Assembly: GCA_905215345.1 (NCBI GenBank)
Contig: CAJMPR010000010.1
Coordinates: 62,001 to 126,000 of the forward strand
Direction of reading: 5' to 3'
From: an uncultured bacterium
Lineage (GTDB): Bacteria > Bacteroidota > Bacteroidia > Bacteroidales > Bacteroidaceae
Length of the DNA stretch: 64,000 nt
Below the pieces are notes generated by a model, which had not been told where the DNA came from, ran no database searches, and saw only the letters and a program-made list of their open reading frames with translations. The position numbers and the translations under genes are program-made. Positions 36,266 to 43,858 of this stretch are shown one piece after another. Each line of letters begins with the position of its first letter. The stretch's first letter is position 1.

Positions 36266-37165
36266 TTATTGTCTACGGTATTCTTTAGGGGACATTCCCG
36301 TGTGATGCTTAAAGTATTTACCAAAAAATGACTGATTAGCGAAATGTAATTCATCAGCTATTTCCTGAATACTTAACTCGGAAGATTTCAGCAAAGCTTT
36401 TGCTTCTAAAATTACCAAACTATCAATCCATTCACCGGCAGTTTTACTGCTCACTTCCTTTACAACTGTAGAAAGATGTTTAGCGGTAAGAAACATCTTA
36501 TCGGCATAAAAAGATACGCTTCTCTCCTCTTTATAAGATTCCGAAACAGCACGGATAAAACGTTCGAACAAATCTTCCTTACGACTTTTGGGAGCTCTTT
36601 CCTGAGCTACATGTCCCTGATAAATATTATATATCTCATAGAATAAAGCCAACAACAACCCTTGGGTAATTTCCTTACGGTAAGGATTGTCTTTCAGTTT
36701 CACTTTGCTCCATAAAAAGGAATGGTATTCCTGAAATGACTGTAATTCCTCAGGTGAAATGGCAACACAAGGTCGTTCTTTTATCATGAAGAACATAGGA
36801 AAGAGTTGTTGCATGGTAGGTATTACCATATCCATAAAATCTTTGGATACGGCAATAAAACTGCCTGAAAAGTCAGCGGAACGTTCAGCTTGCTGTACTA
36901 TCTGATCAGGAAGAATAATGCAGAGCATACCTTCTTTCATTTCATATTCCTGCAAGTTGAGATTCATCCTACACCATCCCTTACGGCAAACTGCCAGACA
37001 AGCCGCATTTAAACGGGTGGGATATACTGTTAAGGGTATTTCCCTTATATCATCAAAAATAGCGAAATCATTGCCGATAAAATCAATCATGGGCAAATGC
37101 TGTATCTGGGAAATATCTACATTATGTATATTTTGCTTATCCATCAGTTCCGTGTTTTGGGACAA
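36266..37165 (-). CDS. AraC-family transcriptional regulator
   Basis: A 299-residue regulator with an N-terminal sensing region and a C-terminal double helix-turn-helix (about 200-299). The second HTH is textbook: LSIQEIADELHFANQSFFGK, then HHTGMSPKEYRRQ. A later start at 37144 (MDKQN) is possible. It lies between the TonB-dependent receptor (38-bp gap) and the creatininase-family gene, so it may control one or both. The 22-bp repeat array upstream of the receptor is a candidate binding region, though AraC proteins seldom bind such symmetric arrays. Confidence 0.9.
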   Translation of the reverse strand: MSQNTELMDKQNIHNVDISQIQHLPMIDFIGNDFAIFDDIREIPLTVYPTRLNAACLAVCRKGWCRMNLNLQEYEMKEGMLCIILPDQIVQQAERSADFSGSFIAVSKDFMDMVIPTMQQLFPMFFMIKERPCVAISPEELQSFQEYHSFLWSKVKLKDNPYRKEITQGLLLALFYEIYNIYQGHVAQERAPKSRKEDLFERFIRAVSESYKEERSVSFYADKMFLTAKHLSTVVKEVSSKTAGEWIDSLVILEAKALLKSSELSIQEIADELHFANQSFFGKYFKHHTGMSPKEYRRQ

Positions 37166-37203
37166 ATGTAGGATTAATTCACGAAATATAGTTCTAAAAT
37201 TCT

Positions 37204-39501
37204 TTAATTCATGATTTTGAATCCAATAAAGAAAGTTCTTGGTTGTGTCGGTCCATAAAAATAACCGGCGTCACGAAATTCGCCTTTATCCAAGTCTTTC
37301 TGGAAGCTGTTGAAAAGATTTTGTACGCCTGTATTTAATTGAAGTTTTATATGATCATGCAAAACAAAAGTATAATTCAACTTCACATTCAAATCAAAGA
37401 ATTGAGGGGTCGTCTCCATACGGTCTTTTTCAATATAGCCGGCATAATGAGGAACAATCATCTTCCCTGTATATGTACCTGAAAAAGAAAAATCAAAGTT
37501 CTTTACCGGAGCTGAAGAGAAAGTAAAATAACCGTAATAATCGGGAGTACGAGTCATCCGTTTTGTCGTCAAATCTTTACCATCAACTTGCGTCCAAACT
37601 TCTTCACGAGTATAACGACTACGTTGTGCAGTAAATCCCAATTGAAATTGCGCCTCCTTGCCATGTGCTATCTTTGCATCAAGATTGGCACCATATACCT
37701 TTGCACCACTACCATTACGACGTTCCTTGATAACGTCCCCTACATCGTTTTTACCAATATCTTCAAGAACAAACACATGACGTAAGTCTGTATAAAAACC
37801 TTCAACAAGAATATTTGCCTGCCAGTGTCCCAGATAAGCTGTCCAATCTATCGAACCACTATAACTATTGGAACGTTCTTCACGCAGATTATCCGCCAGT
37901 TTGATTTGTACTCCCTCACCACCAACTGCCGTAACATGTAAATCTTCATCATAGGCTTGCGGAGCACGAAAACCGGTAGAGTAAGTCAAACGCGCCTGAA
38001 AATCTTCGGTAGGTTTATAAAGTAAATTAACGCGTGGACTGAAGATCAGCTTATCAATCAAGTTATGTTTATCCAGGCGAGCTCCGACGAGCATGGTTAA
38101 TACATTCATTTTCCATTCATTTTGTACGAAAGCACTGCCAATACGTACATCTTGCTTCATATCACGGTGATAACCTGTCATAACGTCGTGCATGGAATTA
38201 CTCTGATATTCCAAGCCACCGGTAAAGGTAGCAGGAGCAAAGAAACAATTATCCATATTACCGACATACATACCACCGGCTACCCATGTCAAATCATTGG
38301 TCTTACCATAAGCATTGACATCTTTCTGTGCACCATAATAGCTGTTACGGTCAGTATGCTGAATAGATCCGTATACAGAAAGTTTATGTTTATACTCATG
38401 CCAGAATCGGTCATAACTGATACCGCCGCTATTAATGATATGTTTGGTTTGCTCAGTTATATCTGTTTCATGTGGTTGAAGATTAAACTTATTACCGCCA
38501 CGACGGAATTCATTCGTAGTATGGTATTCCAGATTGATACGGCTGAAATGCGTGGGACGATAGTAAGCGCGAAAACCAAAGGTATTCATATTCAGTTTAC
38601 CCAATTCGGAAAAGCTGTCGCCATCACGATCATAAGGATTACGGTTACGATAGCTTTCATAAAGGGCGATACCGTATGAATTATCTTTAGCAACCAGAGA
38701 AACATTCCCCCCCATATATTGCTCCCAAGACTTACCGTCCATATTGGAAAACATGCTTGACACCTGGAAAGAATTATTGATAGGATCTTTAGTAATGATA
38801 TTGATTGTTCCGCCTACAGCATTGGCACCGAACAAGGCAGAGCCGCCACCACGAACCACTTCTACACGTTCAATCATATTTACCGGAATCTGCTCCAGTC
38901 CATACACCCCGCTCAGAGCACTGATAATGGGACGACTATTTATCAATATTTGGGAGTAAGGGCCTTCTAATCCATTGATACGGACTTGGGGAAAACCACA
39001 GTTCTGACAATTGTTTTCTACCCTAAGACCGGACTGATAGTTCAACGTTTTCGCCAGGTCGGTTGAGTTTACCATTTCAAAAAGTTTGGCACTCATCACA
39101 TTGACAACTACCGGAGCCGCTTTACGGCTCACTTCATTACGATTGGCAGACACCACGACTTCATCTGTCATAAAACTCTCCTCGACCATCTGGAAATGTA
39201 CAACTGCCGTGAAATCTTTACTCACACCGATCTCTTTCTCCTGTGTTTTATATCCTACTGCAGACACACGCAGTTTGTATTTTCCGGCAGGAAGATTTTT
39301 AAACTCAAACTGGCCTTCTTCGTTCGATACTGTCCCCTGACCGGTGCCTACAATCAGAATAGTAGCATATGGGATATTTTCTTCTGTTCCTTTCACAATA
39401 ACATGGCCGGAAATCATATTGCCTTCTCTGATAGGATTTACGGCAATAGCTACGCCGGTACTTACCACAGCAAGTATCAACGCCAATATAGTTTTTTTCA
39501 T
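37204..39501 (-). CDS. TonB-dependent outer-membrane receptor
   Basis: A 765-residue receptor. Signal peptide about 1-20, then a carboxypeptidase-regulatory domain (GHVIVKGTEENIPYATILIV), a plug (about 120-235, VVVSANRNEVSRKAAPVVV, then RVEVVRGGGSALFGANAVGG) and a 22-stranded-type barrel. Energy-dependent import through TonB is the family role. The plug has an unusual CxxC (NNCQNCGFPQVRINGL), seen in some metal- or metallophore-linked receptors. With the His-rich exported protein just upstream, a metal or metal-complex substrate is a reasonable guess. It has no SusD partner, unlike the SusC at 56057. Confidence 0.9.
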   Translation of the reverse strand: MKKTILALILAVVSTGVAIAVNPIREGNMISGHVIVKGTEENIPYATILIVGTGQGTVSNEEGQFEFKNLPAGKYKLRVSAVGYKTQEKEIGVSKDFTAVVHFQMVEESFMTDEVVVSANRNEVSRKAAPVVVNVMSAKLFEMVNSTDLAKTLNYQSGLRVENNCQNCGFPQVRINGLEGPYSQILINSRPIISALSGVYGLEQIPVNMIERVEVVRGGGSALFGANAVGGTINIITKDPINNSFQVSSMFSNMDGKSWEQYMGGNVSLVAKDNSYGIALYESYRNRNPYDRDGDSFSELGKLNMNTFGFRAYYRPTHFSRINLEYHTTNEFRRGGNKFNLQPHETDITEQTKHIINSGGISYDRFWHEYKHKLSVYGSIQHTDRNSYYGAQKDVNAYGKTNDLTWVAGGMYVGNMDNCFFAPATFTGGLEYQSNSMHDVMTGYHRDMKQDVRIGSAFVQNEWKMNVLTMLVGARLDKHNLIDKLIFSPRVNLLYKPTEDFQARLTYSTGFRAPQAYDEDLHVTAVGGEGVQIKLADNLREERSNSYSGSIDWTAYLGHWQANILVEGFYTDLRHVFVLEDIGKNDVGDVIKERRNGSGAKVYGANLDAKIAHGKEAQFQLGFTAQRSRYTREEVWTQVDGKDLTTKRMTRTPDYYGYFTFSSAPVKNFDFSFSGTYTGKMIVPHYAGYIEKDRMETTPQFFDLNVKLNYTFVLHDHIKLQLNTGVQNLFNSFQKDLDKGEFRDAGYFYGPTQPRTFFIGFKIMN

Positions 39502-39556
39502 TTGAATAATCGCTTTTATTTCAGTTACTTAATGATACCAACTTAGTATTAATGCC

Positions 39557-39628
39557 TGGTACGACGAATACCAGACGTTGGTACAGTAAATACCAAAGGT
39601 TGGTACGGCGAATACCAAGCGTTGGTAC
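39557..39628 (-). repeat. 22-bp tandem array with TGGTA/TACCA dyads
   Basis: Three adjacent 22-bp units (39557-39578, 39579-39600, 39601-39622) plus the start of a fourth. Each is TGGTA, seven bases, TACCA, five bases. A degenerate half unit precedes (ATACCA near 39536). The array begins 56 bp upstream of the receptor start. The 22-bp period is close to two helical turns, so repeated dyads would face one side of the DNA. It could be an operator array. An AT-rich imperfect hairpin (39646-39695) lies between it and the His-rich gene. Confidence 0.85.
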
Positions 39629-39709
39629 AAACCATGAAGCTGTTCTGAATTTTATTCGGAGCTTATCTCTCTAAAAAAGATAAAGATAAAATTCAAAACC
39701 GCTTCTTAA

Positions 39710-40051
39710 TCAAAGGGTAACGAAATAAGGAGGAGCACGAAGTGAAATCACCCGATACGCTTGTCCCTTTATAACGGGAGTATCGGTTTCGTTTTCAACC
39801 ACCCTCAGCAAGGGGCGCATCGGATGTTGCATTTCGCAACAGTCCGGCTTGTCCGAACTAAAATGCGACAGCAAACCGATAACAATCAGCGAGGTGGCGG
39901 AATGCGAGTGCTTGTTATGAAAAGGATGCGAGTGGGTAATCAGCACCCCATTGACGTAATGGACGTGGGTAAACGCCGTTACACTTGCCTGGTACGTTAC
40001 AAAGAGTGCCAGCAAGCATAATGCGCATATAGCTCTTTTAATTCCTCTCAC
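39710..40051 (-). CDS. Small His-rich exported protein
   Basis: A 113-residue protein with a signal peptide or N-terminal anchor (about 1-28). A histidine-rich stretch follows (THVHYVNGVLITHSHPFHNK, then HSHSAT), containing nine His within about 30 residues. Later comes a DCCEMQH Cys-His cluster. I recognise no named family. The residues suggest binding of a soft or borderline metal such as zinc, copper, nickel or cobalt in the periplasm. It lies upstream of the TonB-dependent receptor on the same strand, with a canonical promoter 33 bp ahead. Confidence 0.72.
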   Translation of the reverse strand: MRGIKRAICALCLLALFVTYQASVTAFTHVHYVNGVLITHSHPFHNKHSHSATSLIVIGLLSHFSSDKPDCCEMQHPMRPLLRVVENETDTPVIKGQAYRVISLRAPPYFVTL

Positions 40052-40083
40052 GTCTTATTATCTATCTTTTTATTTTAAGGCGG

Positions 40084-40116
40084 CAAAGATAGTGATTATT
40101 CCTGAACTTTTCCAAA
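40084..40116 (-). promoter_or_regulatory. Canonical Bacteroides promoter for the His-rich gene
   Basis: On the minus strand, -7 TATCTTTG (CAAAGATA at 40084-40091) and -33 TTTG (CAAA at 40113-40116) have a 21-bp spacer. It overlaps the last codons of the upstream nucleotidase gene. Transcription would start near 40077, 26 nt before ATG 40051. Confidence 0.65.
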
Positions 40117-41841
40117 CAGATACTCATAATCACGTTTGGATGCAGGCACTGTCCACGTCTCAGGAATAAATTTCCACTGTCCGAGTACACGGGGTTCAAC
40201 TATTTTTTTCCGCTCTATATATTGCATCAGATAGTAGCGCAAATCCTTGTCGGTAGAACTTATAATACGTTCTTTCAATTCATCCTGGGGAATGCCTGCA
40301 CCTTTTGTCAGCAGTTCTCCGCCACCGTTGCCCCGGTAGGAGTTAAGGGCTACCGTATACATCTTATTCATATCGAACGGAGTGCCGTCCGCCATGCTGA
40401 GAATGGTTACTTTCTGACCGTTCGGCTTCGTAACGTCTACTGTATAGATGATGCCTGCGGCAGAGTCGAAGTTAAAACTGAAATTCTTGAAAGCAGCTCT
40501 GTCCGCCGCACCTTCACGAGGTTTATCACGGAACAACAATATATGGTCGTCGGGAGAAGTCATGCGGTTAGTCCAAAGGTCATAAGACATCTCTAAGGCA
40601 TCGTGCACTTCCTTACCCGAAAGCTTCATGGTATAGAGCATATTTTCGTACTTGTACAAGTTGAACATATCATACACGTAAACATCTCCTTTCTTAATCT
40701 GAGTATCATATGATAAAGGAGCGGCCAACGAAATCTCCGCACCACTGATATTCAACTGCAAGGTATGGATAAGGTCAATAAATGCAGAAGAGCCGAAATA
40801 AGCTGGACGGGTGGAGATAGTCTCCGTAAAATATCCTATCTTCTTCGATACGAAATCCTGAATAGTAGTGTACTGTGGCGCAAAATGTTTCATAAACTCG
40901 TCGCTGATACCGTAATCCTTGGTTTCAGTCAGCACACCGTCGATCTTCTTATCTACCACCTTGCCATTACGCAGTTTCACAGTTATGTCAATATCGCTCA
41001 CGACTATACCATTACTGGCAGGGTCAATCACCAATACGGAGTCACCTGCTACGTTCTGCACCTTCTTACATTCCCGGGCATGGTCGTGTCCCATAAGTAC
41101 AATATCGAAACCCGGAACATTGCGGGCTACATCCAACGAAGCGTTCTCCCGATATTTACCACCCATCAGCAAGGCGTCTTGACCGGCATGGAACATACCG
41201 ATAACAATATCCGGACGTTCCTTTTCACGGATTATCTTCATCCACTTGCGTGCGGTGTCTTCCATATCATCAAAGCGAAGTCCTTTCCACAAATTCTCGG
41301 ACAACCATACCGGAATAGCGGGTGTTATCATGCCGAGAACAACAATCTTCACCCCGTCGCGTTCAAGCACCACATACGGTGGGAAGTGAGTTTTGCCTGT
41401 AGCCGTTTCAATGATGTTGGCACCCAACACAGGAGCATGACACTCACCTGCCCAGCGGTCAAAGACCGCATGTCCCGTTTCCACATCGTGGTTGCCCATA
41501 TTACAGGCATTATATCCCATGAAGTTCAGCATTTCAGCCGCTACATGAGGAGAAACCGTATCTATATAATTATAATAGTAAGCAGTAGGCTGTCCTTGCA
41601 GAATATCACCATTATCGAGCAAAATGAGATTATCCTTATAAATCTCACGCTCCTTCTGCACCAGTGCATACACGCGCGCCAAACTACCGGCAGCCTCCCG
41701 TTGCAAAATAAAGTCATGGGCATAAAAGTTACCATGTATATCACTGGTTTGTATGATTTTTAACTTTACTTCTTTCTCCTGCGCAACAGTAACGCCCAGC
41801 AGAAGAAAAATCCACATAAGAAAGCAACTTAACCTTTTCAT
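40096..41841 (-). CDS. Secreted 5'-nucleotidase / cyclic phosphodiesterase family protein
   Basis: A 581-residue periplasmic or surface metallophosphatase with signal peptide (about 1-20, ending VAQ). The calcineurin-like domain (about 25-290) has all metal motifs: IIQTSDIHGNF, LLDNGDILQG, NMGNHDVETGH and LMGHDHARE. The 5'-nucleotidase C-terminal domain follows (about 330-545), ending with the substrate-binding NSYRGNGGGELL. It releases nucleosides and phosphate from nucleotides outside the cytoplasm. It lies 11 bp after a sensor kinase gene and is probably co-transcribed with it. Confidence 0.92.
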   Translation of the reverse strand: MKRLSCFLMWIFLLLGVTVAQEKEVKLKIIQTSDIHGNFYAHDFILQREAAGSLARVYALVQKEREIYKDNLILLDNGDILQGQPTAYYYNYIDTVSPHVAAEMLNFMGYNACNMGNHDVETGHAVFDRWAGECHAPVLGANIIETATGKTHFPPYVVLERDGVKIVVLGMITPAIPVWLSENLWKGLRFDDMEDTARKWMKIIREKERPDIVIGMFHAGQDALLMGGKYRENASLDVARNVPGFDIVLMGHDHARECKKVQNVAGDSVLVIDPASNGIVVSDIDITVKLRNGKVVDKKIDGVLTETKDYGISDEFMKHFAPQYTTIQDFVSKKIGYFTETISTRPAYFGSSAFIDLIHTLQLNISGAEISLAAPLSYDTQIKKGDVYVYDMFNLYKYENMLYTMKLSGKEVHDALEMSYDLWTNRMTSPDDHILLFRDKPREGAADRAAFKNFSFNFDSAAGIIYTVDVTKPNGQKVTILSMADGTPFDMNKMYTVALNSYRGNGGGELLTKGAGIPQDELKERIISSTDKDLRYYLMQYIERKKIVEPRVLGQWKFIPETWTVPASKRDYEYLFGKVQE

Positions 41842-41852
41842 CTTATTACATT

Positions 41853-43766
41853 TTATAAATCCAATGGATGGGTAAAGACAAAACGGGCACCTTGGGTATA
41901 ATGCGAATCAACCCATATTTTTCCACCCCACTTTTCTACAATCAATTTACAAATGGACAATCCCAGTCCCGTTCCCTGAGCATATTCATTCAGTTTTTCA
42001 AACCGTTCAAAGACCAGTTTCTGCTTCTGCAAAGGTATACCACAGCCCGTATCTGACACGGAAAAGATAGCTACCCTGTTTTTCTTGTCCAATTCCAGTT
42101 TCAGAGTAATTATACCCTGCTTCGTAAATTTGTCAGCATTAGAGAGCAGATTAATAAGAACTTGCTGCAAGCGCTGAATGTCAGTACGCAATTCAAGGGA
42201 TTCCAAATCACTCTCAAATATTATTTGATTAGTAGTTTGTCTCGCCTGTATCACAGAGGCCAATGCCTGCCTGCTAACTTGTACTACATCAAATTTCTCT
42301 AAAGTAAAAGTCACACGGTCTGCCTCCAAACGTGATACATCCAGAATATCATTTATCAATCGGAGCAGCAAGTCAGAATTCGTCTTGATTATCTCGAAAT
42401 ACCCCCTTTGATCTTCCACTGAAGTATCATTAGCAGACAATACATCCGAAAAACCAACAATAGCATTTAGTGGTGTACGTATCTCATGGCTCATATTAGC
42501 AAGGAACGCACTCTTTAAACGATTGGATTCCTCCGCACGTTCTTTGGCCTCACGTAAAGCTCCTTCAGAAATTTCCAGTTCATCTTTCAATTTCTTAGTA
42601 TGATAATAGAAATATAGTGAAATAAACAATCCCGCTAACAATATAAACAGAACTACACTTAAAGCCCAAATGTGATATTTATACTGTTCGTAGAAAGAAG
42701 GAGTAATATTTACTAATTTTATAGGTCCCGGGACTAAAGAAATATTTAATTTTTTCTCTTTAACAATTTTACCGTCCATTATTGTTTCATTGGAAATCAT
42801 CTGTATTTCACTATCTTCGGGATTATTCAACAGATGAATAGCTTGCCGTGCCATATCCTTACCCAATGCCCGGTAGGCAGGCACCATTCCACCAACTGCC
42901 CAATAACCGATTCCTACCGAAGTAATAGAAAATACCGGCAAATCCGGTGCTGCTTCCATCATAGCATATGTAGCATTCCGCATAAAATAACCATCATTCA
43001 TATCCACTCGCCATGTACCCATCAATAAAGCTGTTTTGGGAGGTAGTGCATGAAGTTTGTCGCTGATAGTATAAATAGTATTGACGCGTCCATCCAATAA
43101 AATCAAATTTAACTCAGGAAATTGCTTCATCTCCTTTACTACGTGGGCTTGTAAAGTAACGCCACCATAACTATTATCTGAAATGAAAGCTATATTACGT
43201 GTATCCGGATACAGCGTTTTTATTAAATTAATATTGGAAACAACATCGTAATCATAAATAAATCCGGTTTTAATCGGAGAATCGGAAAAATCTTCAAAAA
43301 AATCAAGTGATTCGGGCATCCACGTCTTCAAATCGGTATCGTGTTCAGGCAATAGCACTACATTACGACTGGCAAGTGCGGTCATTACGGGAGCATCTCC
43401 CCGGATAGAATCCTCTAAAGACAAATACGCCGCCCATGCTTCCTGACCAATAAGTATGATTAATGAAGGTTCCTTATCACCTTGATATTTAGACAAAAGT
43501 CCCGCCATTCGCTTCTTCCACCAGGGGGCTTCAGAAAAACTTTTGCAATTCATGTTTTCCAATGCAACACCACACTTCCCTCCCAAACTCTGAAACTCTT
43601 CCATAAAATCTGAAATATTTCCTGAAGTTTGGCGAGCATCCGGATTGTAAGAACTGATAATCAGCACAGGATGTTCCCCCGTCGCTGCAAAAACTGGTAG
43701 GACAGAAATGAAAAGCGCCACAAGACATGGCAAGAATCTGTAAAGTATATTTTTTGATTGGCTCAT
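41853..43766 (-). CDS. Sensor histidine kinase with periplasmic binding-protein-like sensor
   Basis: A 637-residue sensor. A signal/anchor helix is followed by a periplasmic domain (about 28-340) resembling a type 1 solute-binding fold (HPVLIISSYNPDARQTSGN), one membrane helix (about 355-380), and a short coiled coil. The kinase core has the H-box NMSHEIRTPLNAI (His near 423), N-box LINLLSNADKF, G1 DTGCGI and G2 GTGLGLS. There is no receiver domain and no response regulator nearby, so the partner is elsewhere. It lies 11 bp upstream of the nucleotidase, which suggests sensing of a nucleotide-related or other small ligand. That link is inference. Confidence 0.88.
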   Translation of the reverse strand: MSQSKNILYRFLPCLVALFISVLPVFAATGEHPVLIISSYNPDARQTSGNISDFMEEFQSLGGKCGVALENMNCKSFSEAPWWKKRMAGLLSKYQGDKEPSLIILIGQEAWAAYLSLEDSIRGDAPVMTALASRNVVLLPEHDTDLKTWMPESLDFFEDFSDSPIKTGFIYDYDVVSNINLIKTLYPDTRNIAFISDNSYGGVTLQAHVVKEMKQFPELNLILLDGRVNTIYTISDKLHALPPKTALLMGTWRVDMNDGYFMRNATYAMMEAAPDLPVFSITSVGIGYWAVGGMVPAYRALGKDMARQAIHLLNNPEDSEIQMISNETIMDGKIVKEKKLNISLVPGPIKLVNITPSFYEQYKYHIWALSVVLFILLAGLFISLYFYYHTKKLKDELEISEGALREAKERAEESNRLKSAFLANMSHEIRTPLNAIVGFSDVLSANDTSVEDQRGYFEIIKTNSDLLLRLINDILDVSRLEADRVTFTLEKFDVVQVSRQALASVIQARQTTNQIIFESDLESLELRTDIQRLQQVLINLLSNADKFTKQGIITLKLELDKKNRVAIFSVSDTGCGIPLQKQKLVFERFEKLNEYAQGTGLGLSICKLIVEKWGGKIWVDSHYTQGARFVFTHPLDL

Positions 43767-43787
43767 TCAATTACTTTGTAATCGTTG

Positions 43788-43844
43788 CAAAGATACAATA
43801 AAACTCAAAAAAGGCAGAATAAAAGATAGTTTTTCGTACTTTTG
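43788..43844. promoter_or_regulatory. Divergent promoter region, sensor kinase and tex
   Basis: Minus strand: TATCTTTG (CAAAGATA at 43788-43795), 21 bp before the sensor kinase start. Plus strand: TACTTTTG at 43837-43844, 14 bp before the first tex ATG. Neither has a good -33 TTTG. The tex box would give a very short leader if translation starts at 43859. Confidence 0.45.
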
Positions 43845-43858
43845 GCACTAAATTATAT

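Noticed and set aside
36244..36354. Longer N-terminus for the creatininase-family protein
   Set aside because: It would overlap the AraC gene by about 90 bp, and the added residues repeat the other-frame reading of the AraC C-terminus. ATG 36243 begins the family domain.
38122..38679. Open frame on the + strand (185 codons) opposite the TonB-dependent receptor
   Set aside because: Thr/Ile-rich shadow of the receptor codons, with no motif or signal.
40765..41763. Long open frame on the + strand (332 codons) opposite the nucleotidase gene
   Set aside because: The minus-strand frame has all metallophosphatase motifs. The + frame has no family pattern and is a shadow of it.
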